Below are positions 45,132 to 52,638 of a stretch of DNA of 64,000 nt, piece after piece (the first letter of the stretch is position 1; each line of letters starts with the position of its first letter). The notes under the pieces were generated by a model, which saw nothing but the letters and a program-made list of their open reading frames with translations, was not told where the DNA came from and did no database searches. The position numbers and the translations under genes are program-made. Source of the DNA: Phaeodactylibacter xiamenensis (lineage in GTDB: Bacteria > Bacteroidota > Bacteroidia > Chitinophagales > Saprospiraceae); assembly GCF_000759025.1 (NCBI RefSeq), contig NZ_JPOS01000093.1, forward strand, positions 33,747 to 97,746, read 5' to 3'.

Positions 45132-45783
45132 ATGAATCTTTTACGCTTTTTCACCCCCCGGCGGGATTTTTCTGACAATGCTATTGCTTATGTTTAGCTA
45201 TTGGAGCGCCTCCGGGGTAACAGGTTACGAAGCAGCACAAGCCTACGTACAGGCACTGCCCACAGAGACGGATGGCCAGTCTACTGTCGCTGGCCTATTA
45301 GCACTGGAAGTGGCTTACCGTTCTAACCCCATAGATTACACGCTTTCGGACGGAGACGAGGCCTTCCTCCAACTTCTGGCAGAGGATACACTTTCGGCTA
45401 CCTATACGTATAGCCGCGCTTTGTTGGGCACATTGACCGGAGCACAATTTCACCTGCCTATCGCCCAAGATGATACGGTAGAAGGGCTGATGCAGTCCAA
45501 TCAAAATCACTTACCTGCCTCTCAACTCAAAGAGAGCAAAGAGCAAATTTCTGTAATCCCAAACCCGGCTCAAGACCAGGTTAGTGTGCTATTACCTGGC
45601 GAACCTGATGCAAACTGGACAATTGATCTATTTAGTGCTCATGGAGTTGGTGTGAAAACTTTGCAAGTGCAAGGCTCCCAAGTGGAGATCAAACTACAAG
45701 GTCTGCCTTCCGGGCTGTATTTCATGCGAGCTAGCAAGGCTGGCAGTGGTGAAAGCTATCAACAGCAATTGATTATCCGTTAA
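45132..45783 (+). pseudogene. Short T9SS-tailed protein gene with 5' frameshift
   Basis: From ATG 45132 the frame reads MNLLRFFTPRRDFSDN and stops at 45197; from 45178 another frame gives 201 residues ending in a T9SS tail (ISVIPNPAQDQVSVL, PSGLYFMRASKAG). Removing one T from the five-T run at 45167-45171 joins them into MNLLRFFTPRRDFLTMLLLM..., a good signal sequence, so a +1 frameshift (mutation or base-calling error) is likely. Without repair the 45178 start still gives a hydrophobic leader (MLLLMFSYWSASG). The ~90-residue mature part before the tail has no recognised domain. It precedes an intact T9SS gene, with a hairpin between. Confidence 0.6.
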
Positions 45784-45804
45784 CTAAAATTCTTGAATCA
45801 TTTA

Positions 45805-45845
45805 CCTGCCTGGGCAACCAATTAATGCTGCCTGGGCAGGTTCAA
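45805..45845 (+). terminator. Intrinsic terminator between two T9SS genes
   Basis: CCTGCCTGGGCA (45805-45816) pairs with TGCCTGGGCAGG (45829-45840) over 12 positions, two of them G-T, loop of 12, then a T/A-rich tract. It is 22 bases after the frameshifted gene and 17 bases before the next start. Confidence 0.6.
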
Positions 45846-45856
45846 TATATTTTGAC

Positions 45857-47386
45857 ATGAAATTTCAATTATTGATTGTTGGCTTATGCATTTCCATAGC
45901 GGGTATTGCTCAGCCTACCTTTCACAACACCTATGACTTGACCAATGGTGCAGGAGAAAACGCGTTCAAGGTATTCCTAGTGGAAGACGGAGTTTATGTA
46001 GATTGTGGCACCTATTGTAACGAAGACTTTAAGTACTGTCCTATCCTATTTAAAATAAACAACTACGGGGACAGCCTTTGGCATAGAGTGTACAATTATG
46101 ACGTAGAGGATTATACTATTTTTGATTACTCTATTGATAGCAATGAGGAATTTTTGTACGCTTGTGGTAGGCTTACAATAGAAGATAAGCTTCCTTTCAT
46201 TGCTAAAATGGATAAATGGGGAGATACACTATGGTTGAAAACGTATTATGCACAATTTTGGGACTCAGCCGTGGAAATAGAGCAAGATAACGATGGGAAC
46301 CTTATTACAGCAGTCCAGGGAGGTAGTTTCGGGGAATTCTCTAACTGTACAGTAATCAAAACGGATGGAGAAGGGGAAATGCTTTGGAGTACAACTATAG
46401 AGGATAGCATAGACTATGCCACTGTCGGTCAGCTCGCCATATTAAATGACGGCTCCATCATGCTCGCTTTTTACTCAGGTATTGACTGGGCAGCATCTGG
46501 CAGAGCTTATCATGTGGCTAAACTATCCAGCGATGGCGAAGTCGAATGGGTGCGAACATACGATGAAGTAGATAGATCGCATGATTACCCTGCCCTCATT
46601 GCCTCCTATCCTGATGGCGGATTTGTCACGGGCTGGGCTTTCGATACCATACAGCAGCCCTTTGTGCACCCGGATGAAGGGCCTTTATTGAGACGATTGG
46701 ACAGCGATGGGGAAGTCATATGGGAGTATAAATACCTGGATTGGCGCAGCGCGGGGATCATGAATATGACGGTCACAGAGAATGGGGATATTGTCATGTG
46801 CGGGCTCGCCCCGGAAGCTTTAATCCAAGGCGATGCGAGCCGGGCCTGGTTGGCCAGAGTATCAGGAGATGGAGAATTGTTATGGAAACGGTACTTCCAA
46901 GCCTTAGCCATTCCTTCAAATACTTTACCATTTAATGATGTAGCCGAGACTTCTGATGGAGGATTAATTGCTTGCAGTTATATACATGATACCTATGCAA
47001 ACCCCATCCCTGATCCCGACGTATGGCTGGTCAAGACCGATGCCGATGGCTGCATCACCCCCGGCTGTCAGGACAGCATCCTTTACGTCAGCGTAGAGGA
47101 AATCCCAGACACGGGAGAGACGGCGCTCAAGGAAGTCTTTTTCAAAGCCTACCCCAACCCTGCCCGGGGCCCTATACAAGTGGAGTTCCTCAACGCCATC
47201 CGCTACGAAGAGCCAGCGCTGCGCTTGTTCAATCTACAGGGGCAGCAGGTCCTGCACCAGCGCCTGCAGCGCGGGGCACAATCGGCGGAGCTGTCTACCA
47301 GCGGCTTGCCCGGCGGGCTGTATATTTTGCAGTATTCCTCTGCCGGGCGGGTGTTGCAGCAGGAGAAGGTGGTTAAGGTGAAGTAG
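45857..47386 (+). CDS. Secreted T9SS protein, beta-propeller-like
   Basis: 509 residues with a signal peptide (MKFQLLIVGLCISIAGIAQ). Residues ~20-410 hold repeated blades with a W-x-x-T/V-Y/F pattern: ILFKINNYGDSLWHRVYNYD, FIAKMDKWGDTLWLKTYYA, VIKTDGEGEMLWSTTIED, HVAKLSSDGEVEWVRTYDE, LLRRLDSDGEVIWEYKYLD, WLARVSGDGELLWKRYFQA. These are the repeats of a family of exported propeller proteins common in Bacteroidota. The C-terminus is a T9SS tail (KAYPNPARGPIQV, PGGLYILQYSSAG). The 5' half is AT-richer than the 3' 400 bases, which switch to GC-rich codons near position 46,900; a recombined tail is possible. Ligand unknown. Confidence 0.83.
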   Translation: MKFQLLIVGLCISIAGIAQPTFHNTYDLTNGAGENAFKVFLVEDGVYVDCGTYCNEDFKYCPILFKINNYGDSLWHRVYNYDVEDYTIFDYSIDSNEEFLYACGRLTIEDKLPFIAKMDKWGDTLWLKTYYAQFWDSAVEIEQDNDGNLITAVQGGSFGEFSNCTVIKTDGEGEMLWSTTIEDSIDYATVGQLAILNDGSIMLAFYSGIDWAASGRAYHVAKLSSDGEVEWVRTYDEVDRSHDYPALIASYPDGGFVTGWAFDTIQQPFVHPDEGPLLRRLDSDGEVIWEYKYLDWRSAGIMNMTVTENGDIVMCGLAPEALIQGDASRAWLARVSGDGELLWKRYFQALAIPSNTLPFNDVAETSDGGLIACSYIHDTYANPIPDPDVWLVKTDADGCITPGCQDSILYVSVEEIPDTGETALKEVFFKAYPNPARGPIQVEFLNAIRYEEPALRLFNLQGQQVLHQRLQRGAQSAELSTSGLPGGLYILQYSSAGRVLQQEKVVKVK

Positions 47387-47430
47387 TAGAGATCTGCCAC
47401 GAGCGGCATACAGCTTGAATTGAGTAGGGA

Positions 47431-47460
47431 TAAAGCAGGACGCTACGCCCTCCTGCTTTA
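47431..47460 (+). terminator. Hairpin after T9SS gene, possible terminator
   Basis: TAAAGCAGGA (47431-47440) and TCCTGCTTTA (47451-47460) form a perfect 10-bp stem with a 10-base loop, 44 bases after the stop. The T tract is short on the plus strand and the A/T end is symmetrical, so it may act in either direction. Confidence 0.5.
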
Positions 47461-47699
47461 CCCTCATCATATTACCGTGCGTACGGTCCTCGCCTGCCTG
47501 CCGGCAACGGAAGGTACACGGCTCCTGTTAAACCTTAGTATTGTGCAACGTATTGATTTCCAACCACACCATGTAATACAAAAAATCCATTCATTAGAGT
47601 TTATTAAGCAGCGCCATACAGCCCAGTTTCGGTTCGCTCGCGCTGCGTAAATCCTACTTGCCAGGGCTTCCTTCAGCCCTTCGGAAATGTTTGCATGGC

Positions 47700-47734
47700 A
47701 TGCAAACAAAAAGGTAGGCCCTGACGGGCCTACC
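47700..47734 (-). terminator. Strong intrinsic terminator on the minus strand
   Basis: GGTAGGCCC and GGGCCTACC (47713-47721 and 47726-47734) form a perfect 9-bp stem with a 4-base loop, and on the minus strand the stem is followed directly by TTTTTGTTTGC. It implies, or once implied, a minus-strand transcript arriving from 47735-48070. Confidence 0.7.
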
Positions 47735-47795
47735 AACGGAGGAGTTACACGCTTGCTTGGGTTAATTGGGGCAAGGGACCGGGCATACCTGAAGG

Positions 47796-48069
47796 TCACG
47801 CCAGGGGGATAAAGGGCGTCCCCGAGGCCAGGTATTTACCGATAGGCGGAGAAACAAACGTTCCTAAAGGACCGCCGTATACATCGGTACAGATGCCTTG
47901 CGCCTCCTCCTATAAAAATGGTGCTTCCAAATTTGAAGTTGGTCCCCCGGACAGCAAAGAATACTGAACTAGTAGTGGGGCAAAAAGGAATGCAGCCAAA
48001 TGAATGTGTCATAAAGGTAGTCGACTGTCCCTCCGTGTAGAAAACTACCCACTTCGGGCAGTCGACATA
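47796..48069 (-). pseudogene. Broken minus-strand gene remnant, unassigned
   Basis: From 48069 the minus strand is open for 77 codons (YVDCPKWVVFYTEGQ..., including ATG 48012, MTHSFGCIPFCPTTSS, then VRGTNFKFGSTIFIGG). At 'ATAGGAGGAGGCGCAAGG' the natural continuation lies in the next frame (AQGICTDVYGGPLGTF, VSPPIGKYLASGTPF, stop at 47796), reached by dropping one G from the GGAGGAGG run. Composition on both sides of the shift is protein-like and a strong terminator lies 62 bases after the stop. I do not recognise the family. No start codon with leader is visible, so this is most likely the 3' end of a decayed gene. Confidence 0.4.
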
Positions 48070-48072
48070 CTA

Positions 48073-48626
48073 TGAATGTTCATGGGCTGTATCTTGACCC
48101 CGCTGCGTTGTTACATTTAGCACGGTGGGGGGGAAAGATGTGCCAAATACAACTCAGCGGTTGCGAAAAGACATTACAATAGCTGCTTTGCAGCAAAGCA
48201 AAGACCAAATAAAAGTCGTGTTGAAGTGAATAGTGCTTGAAGCGTCAATAGCTGCCCTTTCGGATATTCAAGAGTGGGGGGAACTCCGGAATAAACCTGT
48301 GCACTTTGACTGTTGAATGGGTCGAGATATACTCAAACCGGTATCAGGATAGGAATGCGTTTTTGGGAAGGATTCAGTGGTCGTACATATTCGTTTAATC
48401 AAATCATAAATAACTGACTTGCATTTGCAAGATACTTTACGATCGCAAAAAAGAATGTATTATAAAAATATTTTTGTGACATGTAAAATGACAAAAAAAT
48501 AAACGATGTTTATTGATTATGTTTATTTATAGGAATTTTAGCCCGTTCAAATGTGACTAAAAACGAGCGAAGGATTATGATTCAGGCAATGCTCCATTCC
48601 CTCGGAAGGATTTACCGAATAATGTC
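48073..48626. other. Intergenic region, AT-rich towards the deiodinase-like gene
   Basis: About 550 bases without a supported gene. A palindrome GCTTTGCaGCAAAGC lies at 48186-48200. From 48,400 to 48,540 the DNA is strongly AT-rich (TATTTTTG at 48469-48476 matches the -7 consensus but has no -33 TTG) and would be an easily melted region or UP-like tract before the downstream promoter. Confidence 0.4.
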
Positions 48627-48634
48627 TACTTTTG
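48627..48634 (+). promoter_or_regulatory. Bacteroidota-type -7 box TAnnTTTG
   Basis: TACTTTTG, exact consensus, 37 bases before the ATG of the iodotyrosine-deiodinase-like gene. No -33 TTG at standard spacing. Likely promoter for the 48672-51807 cluster. Confidence 0.45.
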
Positions 48635-48671
48635 CAGCGAGGTTCAAGAGGTCAACACAAATCCTACCAAG

Positions 48672-49343
48672 ATGCCAGCAACGGAGCATAATTTTATCAA
48701 CTACAAATGCATACGGTACCCCAAAGCAGAAATGCTCAACCGCAGCCGGGAGTATTATCAGTTTATGGACCGCCGGCGCACCATTCGGGACTTTTCCGAC
48801 AAGCCGGTCCCCTATGAGATCATTGAGAATATCGTCATGACGGCCTCTACTGCGCCTTCCGGGGCTCACAAGCAACCGTGGTCATTTTGTATTGTAGCCG
48901 ACCCGGAGCTGAAAAAGGAAATCCGGGAAGCCGCTGAGAAGGAGGAGTACGACAACTACAACGGCCGGATGTCAGAAGAGTGGCTGGAAGACCTTCAGCC
49001 CTTCGGGACCGACTGGAAAAAGCCCTTTCTGGAGATTGCGCCTTACCTGATTGTAATTTTCAAGAAGCCGTACGACCTGGTGGATGGAGAGAAAAAGAAG
49101 AACTACTATGTGAATGAATCCGTAGGCCTGGCTGCCGGCTTTTTGCTCACGGCCATCCACAATGCCGGCCTTGTGGCGGTAACTCATACGCCAAGCCCCA
49201 TGAACTTTCTCCATTCGATACTAAAGCGGCCCGAAAACGAGCGCGCATTCTTACTCATCCCTGTAGGCTATCCGGGCGAGGAAGTAAAGGTGCCCGACAT
49301 AGACCGCAAAGCAAAAGACGAGGTATTGATCTACTATCCTTAA
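48672..49343 (+). CDS. Iodotyrosine-deiodinase-like FMN flavoprotein (nitroreductase superfamily)
   Basis: 223 residues. FMN-binding parts of the nitroreductase fold are clear: RRRTIRDFSDKPVP (34-47), TAPSGAHKQPW (60-70) and NESVGLAAGFLLTAIHNAGL (148-167), PVGYPGEE near the end. Beyond that, the deiodinase substrate lid is present: Glu92, Tyr96 and Lys117 keep the spacing E-x3-Y-x20-K of human IYD (E157, Y161, K182), within EEYDNYNGRMSEEWLEDL. IYD enzymes reductively remove iodide, bromide or chloride from halotyrosines. The spacing and flanking identity favour a true IYD rather than a general nitroreductase; activity is inference. Its stop overlaps the next start (TAATG). Confidence 0.85.
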   Translation: MPATEHNFINYKCIRYPKAEMLNRSREYYQFMDRRRTIRDFSDKPVPYEIIENIVMTASTAPSGAHKQPWSFCIVADPELKKEIREAAEKEEYDNYNGRMSEEWLEDLQPFGTDWKKPFLEIAPYLIVIFKKPYDLVDGEKKKNYYVNESVGLAAGFLLTAIHNAGLVAVTHTPSPMNFLHSILKRPENERAFLLIPVGYPGEEVKVPDIDRKAKDEVLIYYP

Positions 49344-50092
49344 TGCTTATGTGTACCGTAACCTATCTTCCAAAAACCGATGGCTGTTTTATTTTCACGA
49401 GCAACCGGGACGAAGCCCCGCACAGGTCGCCTGAAAATCTGGACACTACTACTATAAGTGGCACCCAACTCCTTTTCCCCCGTGATACTGCCGCCGGGGG
49501 TACCTGGGTCATTGCAGGCAGCAACGGAACCATAGTCTGCATACTTAATGGTGCCTTCCTGAAGCATAAACACCAACCTCCCTACCGCCGCAGCCGCGGG
49601 CTTATGGCACTGGACTTTTTCAGCTTCGATACCCTCCATGCCTTTGTGCGACAGTATACCTTCGAAGGCATGGAGCCCTTTACCATGCTGGTCATCCGAA
49701 GTGGGCAGGTGACGGATATCCGCTGGGATGAAAAAGAACTCAATGTACAGGCTAAAGATGCCACAAAGCCGCACGTGTGGTCCTCCCCCACCCTTTACAC
49801 GCCGGAGATGCAGCAAAAACGGGAACAATGGTTTAGCGAATGGCTGGACGGGCAGGACACCTTTGAGCAAAGCGCGATCCTCCACTGGCACCGCACAGCA
49901 GGGGATGGCGACCCGGAAAACGATGTGGTGATGAACCGGAATAACATCGTCCGGACCGTCAGTATAAGCAGTATCGAAGCTACGCCGCTGCAGCTGGACT
50001 TTACCTACCATGACCTGCTGCGGCAACAAACCAAAAAAGCACAATTGCCCGTTAACCATGAAGCTTTGGCCGTCCACCACCGCAAAAATTAA
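49343..50092 (+). CDS. NRDE family protein (TANGO2-like)
   Basis: 249 residues starting at ATG 49343, one base into the deiodinase stop; the inner ATG 49349 (MCTVTYLP) would expose Cys at position 2, as the family usually has. The N-terminus carries the family name motif SNRDE (CTVTYLPKTDGCFIFTSNRDE), followed by RDTAAGGTWVIAGSNG and CILNGAF. NRDE/TANGO2 proteins adopt an Ntn-hydrolase-like fold; in eukaryotes TANGO2 is tied to haem or lipid metabolism, and the bacterial role is unsettled. It overlaps the ATP-grasp gene by 35 bases, so the cluster is translated as an operon. Confidence 0.85.
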   Translation: MLMCTVTYLPKTDGCFIFTSNRDEAPHRSPENLDTTTISGTQLLFPRDTAAGGTWVIAGSNGTIVCILNGAFLKHKHQPPYRRSRGLMALDFFSFDTLHAFVRQYTFEGMEPFTMLVIRSGQVTDIRWDEKELNVQAKDATKPHVWSSPTLYTPEMQQKREQWFSEWLDGQDTFEQSAILHWHRTAGDGDPENDVVMNRNNIVRTVSISSIEATPLQLDFTYHDLLRQQTKKAQLPVNHEALAVHHRKN

Positions 50093-51107
50093 GCTGCGCA
50101 ACTGGGAGTACTGGCCTTCTAAAGCCTTTTACTATCCTATTGCTCCTTACCTGATCTGGCTTATGATCAAAGCGCGGCACATGTGCTACTGGTCAGCAGT
50201 CAACCCCAGCATTTATACCGCAGGTATGGGCATGGAGTCCAAATTCGATACCCTGAAGCTCCTGCCTGAAGCTTACCGCCCAAAGTCCGTCTTTCTGCCC
50301 GCTGGCATTTCACAGTCCCAGGTTGAAGAACAGCTGCGGGAGGCAGGGCTGACTTTCCCGTTGATTGTCAAGCCCGACCTCGGTTTTCGGGGGCTGTTGG
50401 TCCAAAAAGTAGAGGACATCAGCGCTCTGATGCAGCACCTTGGCTATCGGGCTATTCCATTTATCGCTCAGGAGTACATAGACTGGCCGGAAGAGGTTGG
50501 GGTGTTGTACCACCGAATGCCAGGGGCGAAAAGGGGCGCCATCACCTCCGTGACCACCAAGGAGTTCTTGCATGTGCTGGGGGACGGACAATCTACCGTG
50601 CTGGAACTGGTACGACAAAGCCCACGGGCCCTGCTTCAGCTGAATCGGATTCAGGCGCTTTACCCTCATAAGATGGCGAAGGTCCCAGGACCAGGCGAGC
50701 AGGTCCGCCTGGGCATTGTGGGCAACCATGCCAAAGGCACCCGCTTCATCAACAGCAACGACCTCATCAACGAAGACATGGTGGCTGTTTTTGACCGCAT
50801 CAGTGCCCAAATTGAGGGCTTTTACTACGGCCGGTTCGACCTGAAATGCCGCAGCCTGGACAGCCTTTTCACCGGTGAAGGCCTAAAAATCATCGAAGTC
50901 AACGGGGTTTGCTCAGAACCCACCCATATTTATGACCCTCAACGGGGCACCTACTGGTCGGCCCTGCGCGATCTGGCCCGGCACTGGTCCATTATTTATA
51001 AAATTGCCCGCCAAAACCGGCGCAAAGGGGTCCCGTTATTGTCTCACGCCAAAACCGCCCGTGCCTTTCTGGACCTCTTCGCTTACCAGCGGAAAGTGGG
51101 GAAATAA
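50058..51107 (+). CDS. ATP-grasp ligase (D-Ala-D-Ala ligase-like)
   Basis: 349 residues from ATG 50058 (MKLWPSTTAKIKLRNWEYWP), overlapping the NRDE gene by 35 bases. Visible ATP-grasp features: FPLIVKPDLGFRGLLVQKVED (about 110-130, nucleotide-binding Lys), IAQEYIDWPEEVGVLYHRMPG, and the metal-binding end FYYGRFDLKCRSLD plus GLKIIEVNGVCSEPTHIYD with Asp, Glu and Asn. Such enzymes couple a carboxylate to an amine or thiol through an acyl phosphate. The N-terminal ~90 residues include an aromatic membrane-surface-like segment (FYYPIAPYLIWLMIKA). Substrates are unknown; peptidoglycan or an amino-acid amide are both possible. Confidence 0.82.
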   Translation: MKLWPSTTAKIKLRNWEYWPSKAFYYPIAPYLIWLMIKARHMCYWSAVNPSIYTAGMGMESKFDTLKLLPEAYRPKSVFLPAGISQSQVEEQLREAGLTFPLIVKPDLGFRGLLVQKVEDISALMQHLGYRAIPFIAQEYIDWPEEVGVLYHRMPGAKRGAITSVTTKEFLHVLGDGQSTVLELVRQSPRALLQLNRIQALYPHKMAKVPGPGEQVRLGIVGNHAKGTRFINSNDLINEDMVAVFDRISAQIEGFYYGRFDLKCRSLDSLFTGEGLKIIEVNGVCSEPTHIYDPQRGTYWSALRDLARHWSIIYKIARQNRRKGVPLLSHAKTARAFLDLFAYQRKVGK

Positions 51108-51192
51108 CGCCTGCCATTTGTTTTCTTTTGTGCCGAACCTATTGCCCCGCATACTGTTTGAGCCATTGCACACCAACTTTACGCGAAAACTT

Positions 51193-51807
51193 ATGCAGAA
51201 GCAATTTTCTCTGGAGGACATCCTCGCTATGGAGCGCTTTTACCGGCGCGATTTCATGAATACCATTTCCGGTTACCGCAGTTGCCATTTGCTGGGCACG
51301 CTGAGCTATAAGAAAGTGCCTAATCTGGGGCTGTTCAACAGCATCACCCACGTAGGGGCCACTCCGCCCCACCTGGGCTTCATCATTCGCCCACTGACAG
51401 TGCCTCGGCAGACCTATCACAACATCAAGGCACAAGGCTACTTCACCCTCAATCAGGTGACAGAGGAGCTGATGCATCAGGCACATCAGGCTTCTGCCAA
51501 GTACGAACCGGACCACTCTGAGTTCGAAGCCGTAGGGCTGAAAACCCAGTACACCGATACCCACCCTGCTCCCTATGTTGCTGAAAGCCCGATCAAATTG
51601 GGGCTTGAGTTGGCAGAGGAACACCATATTAAAGCGAACGGGTCCATCTTCGTGATTGGCAAAGTGGTGGAAGTCCTCATTGACGAAGTCTTGATTGCGG
51701 AAGACGGGCATATCCTGCTGGAAAAAGCCGGCATCCTTAGCGTTGCCGGGCTGGACAGCTATTACAAGCCGGCCTTGATCGATCGGTTGGATTATCCGAG
51801 GCCGTAA
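51193..51807 (+). CDS. Flavin reductase-like protein (FMN-binding split barrel)
   Basis: 204 residues from ATG 51193 (MQKQFSLEDILAMERFYR); the frame is open further up but overlaps the ATP-grasp gene. It matches the Bacteroidota flavin-reductase-like family: NTISGYRSCHLLGTLS, NLGLFNSITHVGATPPHLGFIIRPLTVPRQTYHNI and GYFTLNQVTEELMHQAHQAS place FMN on a split barrel. It could bind or reduce flavin, or be a pyridoxamine-oxidase-like or DIM6/NTAB protein. Position after the IYD-like gene suggests, but does not show, that it supplies reduced flavin. It lies 85 bases after the ATP-grasp stop. Confidence 0.83.
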   Translation: MQKQFSLEDILAMERFYRRDFMNTISGYRSCHLLGTLSYKKVPNLGLFNSITHVGATPPHLGFIIRPLTVPRQTYHNIKAQGYFTLNQVTEELMHQAHQASAKYEPDHSEFEAVGLKTQYTDTHPAPYVAESPIKLGLELAEEHHIKANGSIFVIGKVVEVLIDEVLIAEDGHILLEKAGILSVAGLDSYYKPALIDRLDYPRP

Positions 51808-51863
51808 TTGGATTACCTGGCGCATCCTCACAATCCTATGACAGCATACTGTCTGACTTTTTC

Positions 51864-51871
51864 TATTTTTG
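51864..51871 (+). promoter_or_regulatory. Bacteroidota-type -7 box TAnnTTTG
   Basis: TATTTTTG, exact consensus, 48 bases before ATG 51920 and 56 bases after the flavin-reductase stop. No -33 TTG at normal distance. It probably gives the lipoprotein gene its own start of transcription. Confidence 0.4.
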
Positions 51872-51919
51872 CATGCAGTGCCTGAATTGGGCGTGTAGTG
51901 TAAACCGAAAAAAGAGTTC

Positions 51920-52597
51920 ATGAAAAAAATAGGCTATCTGCTGTTTGTAATCTGTGTTCTAACGGTTATTGGCTGTGGCAATCGCTTTCTCAGAGAAATT
52001 GATACCAGCTACCCTACCCAGTTCGACTTAGGCCAGTTCAGCCTTCTCGGTGAGACACGGACTCAACTCGCCTACCACGACCGGGAATCCGTCTTTTTTG
52101 TGGATGAGAACAGTGCTTCAGCGAGCTTTGAGATCATTCATGCAGAGGCTCCTGGCCTGGATTCTATAAATGTTTTTGTTGACAATATCTACGACGACAG
52201 CACTGGCGTACGGACGGCTTATGTGTCGCAGTACCTCGATGACACTCTGCGCAGTGCGGCATTGAACCTGGAATTTATCGTTCGCCTGCGGGCGAGGCCC
52301 AACCTGGCTAATCCGGGCAGCCGGGATGTAGGCGACTGGGTGGAAGTGTGGTCCAAAACCCCGGGCGAAACCTCATTCCGGAAAACATTTGAAACCGTTT
52401 TCAATCAGCGCAGCTGGCCCCGGGATGAGCTCACGCCACCAGTTGAGGAAATTACCCTCTTTAACCGAATTTTCCAGGAGGTATGGATGCATCAGGTCGC
52501 CAGTGGGCCCGGTGAGGTTTGGTTCAACCGTCAGTATGGCATCGTCTCCTTTACGGATGGTTCGGGGCGGCAGTGGCGGTTCCAGAATTTGGAATAA
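51920..52597 (+). CDS. Hypothetical lipoprotein
   Basis: 225 residues with a classic lipoprotein leader (MKKIGYLLFVICVLTVIGC, lipobox Cys19). The mature protein looks beta-rich (LAYHDRESVFFVDENSASASFEI, INVFVDNIYDDSTGVRTAYVS, NLEFIVRLRARP) and ends with a compact domain FNRQYGIVSFTDGSGRQWRF. No domain family was recognised. The GIVSFTDGSGRQW end is common in Bacteroidota lipoproteins of unknown function. Position faces a convergent membrane-protein gene 41 bases away. Confidence 0.75.
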   Translation: MKKIGYLLFVICVLTVIGCGNRFLREIDTSYPTQFDLGQFSLLGETRTQLAYHDRESVFFVDENSASASFEIIHAEAPGLDSINVFVDNIYDDSTGVRTAYVSQYLDDTLRSAALNLEFIVRLRARPNLANPGSRDVGDWVEVWSKTPGETSFRKTFETVFNQRSWPRDELTPPVEEITLFNRIFQEVWMHQVASGPGEVWFNRQYGIVSFTDGSGRQWRFQNLE

Positions 52598-52638
52598 GTC
52601 GGCCTGCCTTAAGAGGTGCTATGTCAGCATTTCTAACA

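Larger units (their letters stand above)
47387..47795. other. Intergenic region with hairpins, no convincing gene
   Basis: Two hairpins are annotated separately (47431-47460 and 47700-47734). A perfect palindrome GTTTGCATGgCATGCAAAC sits at 47688-47706. Short frames on both strands (76 and 110 codons) have the odd Arg/Trp/Cys composition of non-coding GC-rich DNA and no start context, so they are not called. Confidence 0.4.

Noticed and set aside
45178..45783. Annotating the short T9SS gene as fully intact from 45178
   Set aside because: The upstream frame joins it with a one-base change and yields a better leader, so a frameshifted gene is the simpler reading.
47688..47706. Palindrome GTTTGCATGgCATGCAAAC as an operator
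   Set aside because: It overlaps the T tract of the minus-strand terminator and no gene starts nearby, so a repressor site is not supported.
47467..47799. 110-codon minus-strand ORF and 76-codon plus-strand ORF in the intergenic region
   Set aside because: Both run through perfect hairpins and have odd Arg/Trp/Cys composition, with no start context or domain.
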